From positions 248,001 through 312,000 of the forward strand of contig NZ_JAKPBU010000005.1 in NCBI RefSeq assembly GCF_022662495.1: a DNA stretch of 64,000 nt. Direction: 5' to 3'. The notes under the pieces are model-generated. The model did not search any database and had not been told where the DNA came from. It worked only from the letters and a program-made list of their open reading frames with translations. Position numbers and translations under genes: made by a program. The DNA comes from Lysobacter sp. M2-1. Lineage in GTDB: Bacteria > Pseudomonadota > Gammaproteobacteria > Xanthomonadales > Xanthomonadaceae. Position 1 is the stretch's first letter. Every line of letters begins with the position of its first letter. Below, piece after piece: positions 38,687-48,250 of this stretch.

Positions 38687-40594
38687 ATGTCTCTGGAAGT
38701 CCGCGGATTGACCAAGCTGTTCGGCGGCAGGCCGGTGGTCCACGATGTCTCGTTCGAAGTCGGAACTGGCGAGCTGGTCGCGCTGCTGGGTCCAAGCGGC
38801 AGCGGCAAGAGCACCATCCTGCGCATCCTTGCCGGGCTGACCCTGGCCGACGCAGGCACGGTACTGGTGGACGGCACCGACATGACGGAGTTGCCGCCGC
38901 AGTCCCGCGACCTGGGGTTCGTGTTCCAGAACTATGCGTTGTTCGAACACCTGACCGTGGCCGACAACGTGGAGTTCGCGCTGCGGGTGCGCGGCGTGGA
39001 TCGCCGCCAGCGCCAGGGGCGCCGGGATGAACTGCTGGAGCTGGTGGGCCTGGGCGGAAGCGGGCGCAAGTATCCGGCCCAGCTTTCCGGCGGACAGCGC
39101 CAGCGCACCGCGTTGGCGCGCGCCCTGGCGCACCGGCCGCGCATGCTGTTGCTGGATGAACCTTTCGGTGCGCTCGATGCACGCATCCGCCAGGAGCTGC
39201 GGCAAGGGCTGCGCGAGCTGCTGAAAAAGCTCGGCACCACCGCGGTATTCGTCACCCACGACCAGGAAGAGGCCTTCGCGGTAGCCGACCGGATCATGGT
39301 GTTGCATCGCGGTCGCCTGCTCGAGGATGGACCGCCGCACGAGCTTTACGTGCAGCCGCGTACCGAATTCGTCGCCGGTTTCGTCGGGCGTGCCAACCTG
39401 CTTCCGGGAGAGTTGACGTCGGAAGGCGCGCGCGTGCGCCTGGACACCTCGCGCGCGTCGGCCGATACCGTGCCCCGGCGCGTCAAGGTGCTGCTGCGCC
39501 CGGAAAAGCTGATTTTGTTGCGCGGCGATGCGCCGGTGCCCGCCGACCGGGATGTGTTCACCCACGCGGCGGAAGTCGAGCGCGTGGAGTACCTGGGGGC
39601 AAGCGAGCGTGTGCACGTCCGGGTCGAGGCAGCGGGCGGGCGTCGACATCATCTGGAGTCGCTGCGCAGCATCGACACCGCGCGACTGCTGCCGCTGCGG
39701 GCGGGCGATCGGGTGACGTTGTTCGCCAACGAGCTGCATGCCATCTCGCGGCCCAGCCTGCGTCTGCTCGTGATCGCGCCCGGCGATGCCGGCGGTCATG
39801 CGCTGCTGCGTTCGGCGTTGGCCTACGGCGAGCGCCAGCATGCCCTGGTGACCGTGCTTGGACCCGCCGTGGGCGCGCCGGAGCTGCATGCGCCGCTTGA
39901 ACAGTACCGTCAGTTGTTCGCGGGAGATCTGCGGCTGATCAACACGCGAACCTCCGGAATCGACCTGTGGGAAGCGGCACGCGTCCATCTGGCCGGCGAA
40001 AGCTACGACCTGGTGCTGTTGCCCGCCTCGATGCGGTCGCCAGACAGGGTGTGCGGACTGCTCAAGAACGTCGATGCCCGCCAGTTCTGGCTGGCGGCCG
40101 CCGGCGTGGATCCGCTCGTCGCCGGGACGGACGCACGGTGGTTGGTGCTGCTGCGCGCGTTTTCGGCCGCGCAGCCCAACATCAGTCTGTTGGCAGAAAT
40201 GGTCGAGGAGCTCAAGGCGGCAATCGAAGTGCGCGATCTCGAGGGTGCGGTGCATCCGGCGGAACCGCCACCGCGCTGGCACGACGCGCTGGCGCTGCGC
40301 AGCATCCCGTTCACCGTTGATGTGCCCGCTGCTGAAACCACTCCGCAGGACCCGGCCGCCTACTTTGGCGACTCCGCCGACGCGATCGCCATCGATCTGG
40401 GGCCGCGCTCGGCGCTGGATGCCCGGCAGCAATCCTGGCTGCAAGCGCTGGATGGACGCCCCACGCTCCTGATGGTGCAACCGGACGCCACCGACCTGGC
40501 ACTGCGTCCCAGGACCGATCTGCATTCGTACTTTGGCGGCGTCGCCTCGCCACCCAGGACGCCCCCCGTTTCAAGCATCTGGAGCCAACAATGA
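38687..40594 (+). CDS. cysA: Sulfate-type ABC transporter ATPase with extra C-terminal domain
   Basis: This is 635 residues. Residues 1 to about 350 are CysA-like: Walker A GPSGSGKS (35-42), Q-loop FQNY, signature LSGGQRQR, Walker B LLLDEP, H-loop THDQEE and a C-terminal TOBE-like region. Normal CysA ends there; here ~280 more residues follow, starting [13 protein letters not shown], with strand-helix repeats and a YDLVLLPAS strand reminiscent of universal-stress or Rossmann domains. Its stop overlaps the binding-protein start by 4 nt, so it leads a coupled operon. ATG 38657 is an alternative start. It energises oxyanion uptake; the extra domain may be regulatory. Confidence 0.87.
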   Translation: MSLEVRGLTKLFGGRPVVHDVSFEVGTGELVALLGPSGSGKSTILRILAGLTLADAGTVLVDGTDMTELPPQSRDLGFVFQNYALFEHLTVADNVEFALRVRGVDRRQRQGRRDELLELVGLGGSGRKYPAQLSGGQRQRTALARALAHRPRMLLLDEPFGALDARIRQELRQGLRELLKKLGTTAVFVTHDQEEAFAVADRIMVLHRGRLLEDGPPHELYVQPRTEFVAGFVGRANLLPGELTSEGARVRLDTSRASADTVPRRVKVLLRPEKLILLRGDAPVPADRDVFTHAAEVERVEYLGASERVHVRVEAAGGRRHHLESLRSIDTARLLPLRAGDRVTLFANELHAISRPSLRLLVIAPGDAGGHALLRSALAYGERQHALVTVLGPAVGAPELHAPLEQYRQLFAGDLRLINTRTSGIDLWEAARVHLAGESYDLVLLPASMRSPDRVCGLLKNVDARQFWLAAAGVDPLVAGTDARWLVLLRAFSAAQPNISLLAEMVEELKAAIEVRDLEGAVHPAEPPPRWHDALALRSIPFTVDVPAAETTPQDPAAYFGDSADAIAIDLGPRSALDARQQSWLQALDGRPTLLMVQPDATDLALRPRTDLHSYFGGVASPPRTPPVSSIWSQQ

Positions 40595-41676
40595 TGACGA
40601 TCCGAGCCTTGCGCAAAACCCGCGCCGTGGCACCCGGTTACGCCGCTGCCCTGGCCATGTTTGCGGCTTTCGCGCTGTCGGCCTGCGGCGCGGAAGCGCC
40701 GCAGCAGGCAGGCGCCGATCCCGAGGCGCCGGCGACCGCCGTCGCCAATCTCATGAACGTATCGTACGACCCGACCCGCGAGCTGTATGCGGAGTTCAAC
40801 CCCGCCTTCTCCCGGCAGGAGCAGGCAGGCGACCATCCGGCGGTGGATGTACGCATGTCGCACGGCGGTTCCGGCAAGCAGGCACGTGCCGTGATCGACG
40901 GACTCGAGGCCGACGTGGTTACGCTGGCCCTGGCGGCGGACGTGGATGCGATCGCCGAACGCGGACTGATCGAACCCGGCTGGCAGGCCGAGTTCCCGGA
41001 CAACAGCGCGCCCTATACCTCGACGATTGTCTTTCTCGTGCGTCGGGGCAATCCCAAGGACATCCATGACTGGCCGGACCTGGCGCGGAACGGCGTCGCA
41101 GTTGTCACCCCGAATCCCAAAACCTCAGGCGGAGCCCGCTGGAATTACCTGGCCGCCTGGGGTGCGGTGCTCAGGCGCGGCGGGACCGATGCCGACGCGC
41201 AACAGTTCTTGACGCGTGTCTTCAAGTCGGTGCCGGTCCTCGACACCGGCGCTCGCGGCTCCACCAACACCTTCGTCCAGCGCGGGATCGGCGACGTGCT
41301 GCTGGCATGGGAGAACGAAGCGATCCTGACCCTGGAAGAATTCGGTAGCGAGCGCTTCGAGATCGTCCGTCCCTCGATCAGCATCCTTGCCGAACCGACT
41401 GTCGCCATCGTCGACAAGGTCGCGCGCCAGCACGGCACCGAGGCGCTCGCCAAGCGCTACCTCAACTATCTCTATGATCCGGCCGGTCAGCGCCTGGCGG
41501 CCAAGCATCATTTCCGGCCTCGCGACCCCAAGATACTGGCCGAATACGCCAAGGATTTCCCCGAGCTGGAGCTGTTCACGATCGATGAGCAGTTCGGGGG
41601 TTGGTCGAAGGCGCAATCCGAGCACTTCGCCGATGGCGGTCGTTTCGACACCATCTTCGCGGCCCGAGAACTCTGA
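40591..41676 (+). CDS. sbp: Sulfate-binding lipoprotein (Sbp/CysP-type)
   Basis: This is 361 residues with lipobox LSAC (C32), so it is a lipid-anchored substrate-binding protein. The Sbp/CysP family segments are very clear: [66 protein letters not shown] and [23 protein letters not shown]. Sulfate or thiosulfate is therefore the likely ligand. Sbp proteins elsewhere are usually freely periplasmic, so lipid anchoring is a variation. It is coupled to the ATPase gene upstream. Confidence 0.92.
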   Translation: MMTIRALRKTRAVAPGYAAALAMFAAFALSACGAEAPQQAGADPEAPATAVANLMNVSYDPTRELYAEFNPAFSRQEQAGDHPAVDVRMSHGGSGKQARAVIDGLEADVVTLALAADVDAIAERGLIEPGWQAEFPDNSAPYTSTIVFLVRRGNPKDIHDWPDLARNGVAVVTPNPKTSGGARWNYLAAWGAVLRRGGTDADAQQFLTRVFKSVPVLDTGARGSTNTFVQRGIGDVLLAWENEAILTLEEFGSERFEIVRPSISILAEPTVAIVDKVARQHGTEALAKRYLNYLYDPAGQRLAAKHHFRPRDPKILAEYAKDFPELELFTIDEQFGGWSKAQSEHFADGGRFDTIFAAREL

Positions 41677-41678
41677 GC

Positions 41679-42542
41679 ATGTCGGTTGCGGCGGACGCCG
41701 GGCGCTTGCCTGGGACGAGGCGCCGGATCCGGGCACACCCCGGATTCCGCCTCACCCTGGGCATCACGCTGACCTACCTCGGCATCATCGTGTTGCTGCC
41801 GATCGCCGCGGCCTTCCTGAAGCTGCTCGACGTGTCGCCGTCGGAGATCTGGCGGATCGCCACCAGTGAACGGGCGCTGGCCGCCTACCGGCTGAGCTTC
41901 GGGTTGTCGTTCACCGCCGCCGCGCTCAACCTGGTGCTCGGCACGATCACGGCCTGGGTGCTGGTCCGTTACCGCTTTCCCGGGCGTCGCATTCTGGACG
42001 CGATGATCGACCTGCCGTTCGCGCTGCCGACGGCCGTGGCGGGGATCGCCCTGGCGACGCTGTACGCCGGCAACGGCTGGCTGGGTCGTCCGCTGGCGGC
42101 GCTGGGCGTGGAAGTCGCTTTCAAGCCGCTGGGTATCCTGGTGGCGCTGGTATTCGTCGGGCTGCCGTTCGTGGTGCGAACGGTGCAACCCGCGCTGCAG
42201 GACCTCGACCCGGCATTCGAAGAGGCGGCCTCCACGCTCGGCGCGAGCCGGGGGCAGGCGATCCGTCATGTGGTGGGGCGCGCGATCATGCCCGCTGCGC
42301 TGACCGGGTTCACGCTGGCGTTTTCGCGCGCCGTGGGCGAATACGGGTCGGTGATCTTCATCGCCGGCAACATCCCGTTCGTGTCCGAGATCGCACCCTT
42401 GCTGATCGTGGTGCAGCTCGAGGAATACGACTACGGATCCGCAACGGTGCTGGCGGTTGCGATGCTGGTGATTTCGTTCCTGATGCTGCTGGTCATCAAC
42501 CTCGCCCAGCGCTGGAACAGCAGTTCGCGTCGAGCGGGATGA
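41679..42542 (+). CDS. cysT: Sulfate ABC transporter permease CysT
   Basis: This is 287 residues with six predicted membrane helices and the EAA loop EEAASTLGASRGQAIRHV (about 188-205) that contacts the ATPase. It begins just after the sbp stop and ends overlapping the next permease gene by 4 nt. CysT and CysW normally form a heterodimeric channel for sulfate and thiosulfate, and their order here matches the usual one. Confidence 0.9.
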   Translation: MSVAADAGRLPGTRRRIRAHPGFRLTLGITLTYLGIIVLLPIAAAFLKLLDVSPSEIWRIATSERALAAYRLSFGLSFTAAALNLVLGTITAWVLVRYRFPGRRILDAMIDLPFALPTAVAGIALATLYAGNGWLGRPLAALGVEVAFKPLGILVALVFVGLPFVVRTVQPALQDLDPAFEEAASTLGASRGQAIRHVVGRAIMPAALTGFTLAFSRAVGEYGSVIFIAGNIPFVSEIAPLLIVVQLEEYDYGSATVLAVAMLVISFLMLLVINLAQRWNSSSRRAG

Positions 42543-43384
42543 GCATGCATCGCGACCACAGCCCCGCTCTGCGCGATCCGCCCTTGTTGAAGGTGGGGCT
42601 GATCCTGCTCACCGTGGTGTTTCTGCTGGTGTTTCTCGGGTTGCCCATGGTCGTAGTCTTCAGCCAGGCCTTCGCTGGTGGCTACGAAACTTACATCGCG
42701 GCGCTCAACCAGCCCGATGCGCGCGCCGCGCTGAAACTGACCCTGACCGTCGCGGCGATCGCCTTGCCGCTGAACGTCGTGTTCGGCATCGCCGCCGGCT
42801 GGGTGCTGAGCCGGTTCCACTTCCGTGGCAGAAGCCTGCTGGTGACATTGATCGACCTGCCGTTTTCGATCTCGCCTGTGGTCGCCGGCCTGGTCCTGGT
42901 GTTGCTGTTCGGCAGCCAGGGCTGGTTCCAACCCATCCTGCAGGCAACCGGGTGGAAGGTGGTCTTCGCGGTACCGGGCATCGTGCTGGCGACGCTGTTC
43001 GTGACTCTGCCGTTCGTGGCACGCGAGCTGATCGCGTTCATGCAGGAGCAGTCCACCGACCCGGAGCAGGCCGCCTACACGCTGGGTGCCGGAGGCTGGC
43101 GCACGTTCTGGCACGTTACGCTGCCATCGATCCGCTGGAGCCTGCTTTACGGCATCCTGCTGTGCAATGCCCGGGCCATGGGCGAGTTCGGCGCCGTTTC
43201 GGTGGTGTCCGGGCATATCCGTGGGCAAACCAACACCATGCCGCTGCACGTCGAGATCCTCTACAACGAGTACGACTTCACCGCCGCGTTCGCGGTCGCG
43301 TCGCTGCTTGCGATGCTGGGACTGGTCACTCTGTTTGCGAAGAGCTGGATCGAGCATGCGCATCCGCTCAGGGGGCAGGGTTGA
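42539..43384 (+). CDS. cysW: Sulfate ABC transporter permease CysW
   Basis: This is 281 residues with six helices, the EAA-like motif PEQAAYTLGAGGWRTFWHV and the family segment ARAMGEFGAVSVVSGHIRG, which together mark CysW. It overlaps cysT by 4 nt and shares a base with the sensor kinase start (TGATG), so the transporter and the two-component genes are read as one unit. Confidence 0.9.
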   Translation: MSMHRDHSPALRDPPLLKVGLILLTVVFLLVFLGLPMVVVFSQAFAGGYETYIAALNQPDARAALKLTLTVAAIALPLNVVFGIAAGWVLSRFHFRGRSLLVTLIDLPFSISPVVAGLVLVLLFGSQGWFQPILQATGWKVVFAVPGIVLATLFVTLPFVARELIAFMQEQSTDPEQAAYTLGAGGWRTFWHVTLPSIRWSLLYGILLCNARAMGEFGAVSVVSGHIRGQTNTMPLHVEILYNEYDFTAAFAVASLLAMLGLVTLFAKSWIEHAHPLRGQG

Positions 43385-45429
43385 TGGCCGCCGGTAGGCC
43401 GCTCAGGCTCCTGCATCTGTTGCTCGCCAGCCACGTCGGGCTGGTCGCACTGCTGGCGTTGCTGCTGCTGGCCACCGGAACCGGCATCATCCATGCGTCC
43501 CTGGTCGAGCGGGCGCAGGCCCAGGTCGCCCAGGCCGCGACCGAGGCCCAGGCGCGGTTGCTTTACCAGCGCCAGGACCTGGCGGTCGTTGCCGGACTGC
43601 TGGTGGAGCGGCCGACGTTGCGTCGGTTCCTGGCGCGTGCCGATGCGAGTGCAGCACGCGCGTTCGTCGATGATTTCCGTCGCACTGGGCGGCTCGACTA
43701 CATCGGCGTCTTCCGGCATGGCGTCCTGTTCGCCGAGTCCGGATCTCCGCCCGCGAACCTGATGAGCAACGGGCTGCAGTTCGGCGCGGACGGCGAGCAA
43801 CGCTGGCTGGTCGCGTCCGAAGCCGTCGAGTCTCCGCCCGGGCATCGCGTGGTCGTCGCCAGACAGCTGACGGTGGAAGCGCTGGACTTGAACGACGAGG
43901 CGGTACGGGTGCAGTTGCTCGCACCAACCGCCCGGGCGTCCGATGGACTTGGAACGGCGATCCGCCACGTGCTGGTCACCGGCTCGGGAGAGACCCTGAA
44001 GGAACCGACCGGCGACGCAGCCGCGATCCACCTCGAGCCCGTGCGCAGAGAGCCGGGAGGCATCGAGGCGGTGCTGGTGACCAGCCTGCCGCGTTCGGCG
44101 CTCATCAGCGAACTGCTGGAATGGTTGTTCGCCTTCATGGCCGGTTCGCTGGCCATGGTGGCGGTGGCCGTTGCAGTTGCAGTCTGGCTGGCGCGACGGA
44201 TCGCCGATCCGTTCGCCCAGCTCGCGGCGGCCGCAGAACGCCTTGGTGTCGGCAACCTGGAGGGCCGCATCCGGCGACCAGATACGCGCCTGGTCGAACC
44301 CAATGCCTTCGCGCGCAGCCTCGAGGACATGCGCCTGCAGATCCGTGCCTTGGCCGAGAACGAGCGTCACCAGCGCAATGAACTCGACATGGTGCTCGAC
44401 GGCGTGGGCGATGGCATCGTTGCCATGGATGCCGACGAGAACGTGATCTATGCCAACCGCCGCTTCCTGGAACTGCTCGACCTGAAGGAAGCGGACGTGA
44501 TCGGCCGGCGCTTCGATGACGTACTGTCCGCACTGCCAGGCCAGGGTCTGGAGGCGGGGCAGGCGACAACGCCGTTGCAGCAGGCACGCCTGAAGGGCTC
44601 GGCGCACGCCACCGGCGACTATCGGGTCGGCGGCGGCGCCCGCAAGCTGGTGATCAGGAGCTATGCGCCTTCCCGGAACCGGCAAGTGGCCATCGTGCGC
44701 GAGGAAACGCCTGCAGAGGCGTCGCGGGTCATGCGCGACGCGATCGTCGCCAATCTCTCGCACGAGTTCCAGACGCCGATCGCCGCGCAGATCGCGTCGA
44801 TCGAATTGCTCCAGGACCATCTGGCGGGGCGCGGGGATGACACCGCCAAACGCCTGGTCGATGCCCAATTCCGGGGGGCGCTGCGGCTCTCCCAGCTCGT
44901 CGACAACCTGCTCGACAGTGTCCGCCTGGAACACGGCGAACTGCGGCTGCGACGTGATCAGGTGGATCTGGTGAAGCTTGTGGAAGAGTGCGCCGAGCTG
45001 ATGCGCCCGCTGACCGAACAACGCAATCAGAAAGTCGCCTTGCATCTTCCCGCAAGCGAACAACGGCTGACGGGCGATACCCAGCGTCTGTCGCAGGTCG
45101 TCATCAACCTGCTGGCCAATGCCAATAAGTTCGCGCCCGATGACAGCACCATCTGGGTCGACATCGTCTGGGGCGAGGAAACCGTGTCGCTCTGGGTCGA
45201 GGACGAAGGTCCGGGCATCCCGCCGATGGCGCGCACGGCGGACCTGTTCGCGCCGTTTCGCCGCGCGCCGGACCAGGAACCTTCGCAACGCGGGACCGGC
45301 CTTGGGCTGGCGATCGCGCGTGCGCTGGTCGAGCGCCATGGCGGCGAGATCGTCATCACCGAACCGCAGCGCTGCAGTGGCGCCAGGTTCGGGGTGGTAC
45401 TGCCCCTGGAGGCTGCGTGCGCATTCTGA
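43384..45429 (+). CDS. Membrane sensor histidine kinase of the sulfate-transporter operon
   Basis: This is 681 residues. Helix 1 (about 12-36) and helix 2 (about 240-265) frame a ~200-residue periplasmic sensor region, followed by HAMP, a PAS domain (about 340-440, MDADENVIYANRRF), HisKA with H460 in NLSHEFQTPIAAQ, and HATPase with INLLANANKFAPD, DEGPGIPP and GTGLGLAIA. It is translationally coupled to cysW on one side and the OmpR-type regulator on the other. Sensing of the transported anion or of envelope sulfur state is the likely role; the periplasmic domain is not one I recognise. Confidence 0.88.
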   Translation: MAAGRPLRLLHLLLASHVGLVALLALLLLATGTGIIHASLVERAQAQVAQAATEAQARLLYQRQDLAVVAGLLVERPTLRRFLARADASAARAFVDDFRRTGRLDYIGVFRHGVLFAESGSPPANLMSNGLQFGADGEQRWLVASEAVESPPGHRVVVARQLTVEALDLNDEAVRVQLLAPTARASDGLGTAIRHVLVTGSGETLKEPTGDAAAIHLEPVRREPGGIEAVLVTSLPRSALISELLEWLFAFMAGSLAMVAVAVAVAVWLARRIADPFAQLAAAAERLGVGNLEGRIRRPDTRLVEPNAFARSLEDMRLQIRALAENERHQRNELDMVLDGVGDGIVAMDADENVIYANRRFLELLDLKEADVIGRRFDDVLSALPGQGLEAGQATTPLQQARLKGSAHATGDYRVGGGARKLVIRSYAPSRNRQVAIVREETPAEASRVMRDAIVANLSHEFQTPIAAQIASIELLQDHLAGRGDDTAKRLVDAQFRGALRLSQLVDNLLDSVRLEHGELRLRRDQVDLVKLVEECAELMRPLTEQRNQKVALHLPASEQRLTGDTQRLSQVVINLLANANKFAPDDSTIWVDIVWGEETVSLWVEDEGPGIPPMARTADLFAPFRRAPDQEPSQRGTGLGLAIARALVERHGGEIVITEPQRCSGARFGVVLPLEAACAF

Positions 45430-46100
45430 TTGTCGATGACGACGTCGAACTGGTCGGCCTGCTGCGCTACGCGCTGGAGACGGCTGGCTACGAGGTGGTC
45501 GTCGCCTACGACGGCGAGCAGGCCCTGGCGGTGTTTGAACAAACCGGGCCGGACCTGGTAGTGCTGGACGTCAACCTTCCGGGCATCGACGGCTTCGGCG
45601 TGCTCGAAAAGCTGCGGCGCGACAGCGACATCCCGGTGATGATGCTGACCGTACGGGCGGACGAGGCGGACGAGGTCCGCGGGCTCGACCTCGGCGCCGA
45701 CGACTACCTGCGCAAGCCGTTCAGCCCGCGCGCACTGCTGGCGCGGGTGCGCGCCCTGCTGCGACGCGGCAGCGATGGTGCCGAACCGGTGCTCGAGTCC
45801 GGCGATCTGGTCGTGGACGCGGTTCGCAGCGAGATGCGCTTCGGCGACGGTCCGCCATGCCGGTTGTCGCCGCTCGAACTCCGGTTGCTCAGGCTGTTGA
45901 TGGGGCACCGCGGACGCCCGGTCGATGCCCAGCGCATCATCGTTGCGGTCTGGGCCGATCGGGACGGCGCCGATCGCGACGCACTCAAGCAGCTTGTGCA
46001 TCGCCTGCGGATGAAGCTGACGCGGATTGGCGAGTCCGGCGACAGGATCGAGCACGTCCCCGGCGTCGGCTATGCCTTCGCGCCGCGCGACGGCCCCTGA
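45417..46100 (+). CDS. OmpR/PhoB-family response regulator
   Basis: This is 227 residues from a GTG start at 45417, chosen because a GGAGG lies just upstream and translation begins RILIVDDD. The receiver has D51 in VVLDVNLPG and a KPF near 104; the winged-helix output domain covers about 125-225 (LSPLELRLLRLL, GDRIEHVPGVGYAF). It overlaps the kinase gene by 13 nt. Together they probably regulate this operon, including the porin downstream. Confidence 0.9.
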   Translation: MRILIVDDDVELVGLLRYALETAGYEVVVAYDGEQALAVFEQTGPDLVVLDVNLPGIDGFGVLEKLRRDSDIPVMMLTVRADEADEVRGLDLGADDYLRKPFSPRALLARVRALLRRGSDGAEPVLESGDLVVDAVRSEMRFGDGPPCRLSPLELRLLRLLMGHRGRPVDAQRIIVAVWADRDGADRDALKQLVHRLRMKLTRIGESGDRIEHVPGVGYAFAPRDGP

Positions 46101-46156
46101 CCCCCGGCGCTTTTCCCGCCAATCCTTCCCGTCCACGTTGGTTCCCAGGAGGACCG

Positions 46157-47317
46157 ATGCGCACTCCCTTTGTCCGAATTGCCGCGGCCTCGTTGCTCGT
46201 GCCAGCTGTCGTATCGTCCCCGTCGTTCGCAGGGGAGTTCAAGTTCAGCGGCTCCGCTCATTACTACTATCGCGACTTCTACGACACCCTGGCGTCTCCA
46301 CCCGGCGAAACCTCCGAGATCCGGCGCCTGCGGCCGGTATTCGAATACAAGGGCGAACGCTGGTCCGCGCGCTTCATGCCCGATCTGGCGCGCGAGACCA
46401 ACAAGACGCTCGAGGCCTACGTGGACTTTACGCCCGATGCCGCCTGGGACTTGCGCGTGGGTCGGTTCAAGTCCTCCGCCAGCGTCGATCAACTCAAGTC
46501 GTCCAATGCGGTCGCGGCCACCGAAGTGAGCGGGGTGGCGTCGATGACGCCCAATCGCGACAACGGGATCCTGTTCGGTTACGGCAAGCCAAAGGACCGC
46601 TGGCGTTACGAGATCGGCGTGTTCGATGGCGCCGCCGATGATGAGGTCAAGGGTTCGCTCGATGGCGGGGCGGAAGCGGCCGCGCGCGTGGTGCGCACGT
46701 TTCCCCTCGACAAGAAGGGCGCTTTCCGCCTGGGGCTGGGCGTGAGCGGCGGCAACCGCGAGGGCGATGCGGACTATGCGCGCCTGGCGCGCTACCGCAC
46801 GCCGGGCCGCTCCACGTGGTTTCGCTACCGCAGCGGTGCGTACGCCGATGGTTCGACCGGGCGCATCAGCGGTTTTGCCGACTATTACGGCGGGCCGCGG
46901 TATGCCCAGGCCGAAGTGGTGCAGTCGCGGGAGACGGTGCGCCTGGGCACCGATCGCGTCAGCGTGGCGCATCGCGGCTGGGAAGTGCAGGCCGGCTATG
47001 TGCTGACCGGCGAAGACCGCACCTATGGCGGCGTCGATCCGGGCAATTTCGTCGTGCCTGGACTGGACACGCCGGTCGCGGTCGAACTGACCGGGCGGGT
47101 AGGCCGGATCGCCATCGACAACGATGCCTTCGAGGCGGTCTCCGATCCGCTATCGAATGGCCGCCGGGCGGATCTTGCCGGCCTGGCCCTGGGCATGTGG
47201 TTCGACAACAAATGGCGGGTCACGTCGGAATTCTCGGTCGTGCGTGTCGCCAACGCGGCCAGCGGCGATAACGACACCGAGCGCGCGCTGACCGTTGCAT
47301 TGGTCATGGTGTTCTGA
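46157..47317 (+). CDS. OprO/OprP-type phosphate or oxyanion porin
   Basis: This is 386 residues with a signal peptide (cleavage after SPSFA) and an AGGAGG ribosome site. The mature protein is a beta-barrel of the phosphate-selective porin O/P group: paired aromatic strands, Lys/Arg-rich positions (for example RVGRFKSS) and a final strand ending in VMVF. It follows the regulator by 56 bp and is most simply the outer-membrane port for the anion taken up by the ABC system. Selectivity cannot be decided from sequence. Confidence 0.85.
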   Translation: MRTPFVRIAAASLLVPAVVSSPSFAGEFKFSGSAHYYYRDFYDTLASPPGETSEIRRLRPVFEYKGERWSARFMPDLARETNKTLEAYVDFTPDAAWDLRVGRFKSSASVDQLKSSNAVAATEVSGVASMTPNRDNGILFGYGKPKDRWRYEIGVFDGAADDEVKGSLDGGAEAAARVVRTFPLDKKGAFRLGLGVSGGNREGDADYARLARYRTPGRSTWFRYRSGAYADGSTGRISGFADYYGGPRYAQAEVVQSRETVRLGTDRVSVAHRGWEVQAGYVLTGEDRTYGGVDPGNFVVPGLDTPVAVELTGRVGRIAIDNDAFEAVSDPLSNGRRADLAGLALGMWFDNKWRVTSEFSVVRVANAASGDNDTERALTVALVMVF

Positions 47318-47364
47318 GGCATGAGGGCGCTGCCGGCGCGACGCGCGACATCGCTGCGGTGCGG

Positions 47365-48033
47365 CTACGAGGACGCGACCTGCCTTGCCGGATCGCTGAG
47401 TTCGAGTTCGCGCAGCACCACGCCGGCCTGGGTGCGGTTGCGTACGTCGAGGCGCTCGAAGATTGCGGACAGGTGCGCCTTGACCGTGCGTTCCTGCACG
47501 TCGAGGCGGTCGGCGATCTGCTTGTTGAGCAGCCCCTCGGCCACCAGGGTGAGTACCCGGAACTGCTGCGGCGACAGGCTGGCCAGGCGCGCGGCCAGCG
47601 CGCTGTCGTGCGGCGAGCTCTGTGCGCGCGACACCGCCCCGCGCAATGCGGCCGGCAGCCATTGCTCGCAGGCCAGCACGCTGCGGATGGCCTCGCGCAG
47701 TTCCTCCAGCCCCGCGCTCTTGGGCAGGTAGCCGGCGGCGCCATGGTCGAGCGCACGCCGAACCACCCGCGGATCGTCGTTGGCCGAGACCACGATGACC
47801 GCCACTCCCGGGTGCTGGGCGCGCACCGCAGCCAACCCGGCCAGGCCATGGTTGCCCGGCATGTGCAGGTCCAGCAGCACCAGGTCGATGTCCGGCTCGG
47901 CATCGAGCGCCGCCAGCACGGCATCGAGCGATGCGGCTTCGCGCACCCGCAGGTCCGCGACCGCGTCCGCCGCGGCCTGCTTCAGCGCAGCGCGGAACAG
48001 CGGGTGGTCGTCGGCGATGAGCAGGGTGGGCAT
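47365..48033 (-). CDS. NarL/FixJ-family response regulator
   Basis: This is 222 residues. The receiver has the ADDH acidic site at 8-10, D55 in LLDLHMPG and a lysine in YLPKSAG; the LuxR-type helix-turn-helix is at about 155-210 (LSPQQFRVLTLVAEGLLNKQIADRL, TVKAHLSAIF). The start at 48033 gives the standard N-terminus; an ATG at 48087 is further upstream. No kinase gene is next to it, so it is an orphan here; the NahK-like kinase at 31273-34653 could be its partner. Confidence 0.88.
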   Translation of the reverse strand: MPTLLIADDHPLFRAALKQAAADAVADLRVREAASLDAVLAALDAEPDIDLVLLDLHMPGNHGLAGLAAVRAQHPGVAVIVVSANDDPRVVRRALDHGAAGYLPKSAGLEELREAIRSVLACEQWLPAALRGAVSRAQSSPHDSALAARLASLSPQQFRVLTLVAEGLLNKQIADRLDVQERTVKAHLSAIFERLDVRNRTQAGVVLRELELSDPARQVASS

Positions 48034-48250
48034 GTTGAAGCCATGGGTTCGGTCGCGGACAGCGTAGCTCGGGCAGGCGCAGGGCATCTGGAATCTGTGG
48101 CCGGCGCCCTGCGACGGAACGTCGCCCGATGTGGAAGGCGTCCGCTTTCGGAGAGAGGCTGCTGCGGCGCGAGCCTAGCAAGCGCGGCACAGAATGGCTT
48201 CGGACCAAAGTACGATGCCCGGGCGACGGGCGGCTTGCTAACTTGCCGTC

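Noticed and set aside
38687-40594. Possible frameshift or accidental gene fusion behind the long CysA-like protein
   Set aside because: The frame is continuous with normal codon bias to the end and the stop overlaps the next start, so it is a real long protein.
43261-45339. Long minus-strand ORF (692 codons) opposite the sensor kinase
   Set aside because: Shadow of the coupled kinase gene; no ribosome site and no recognisable domain.
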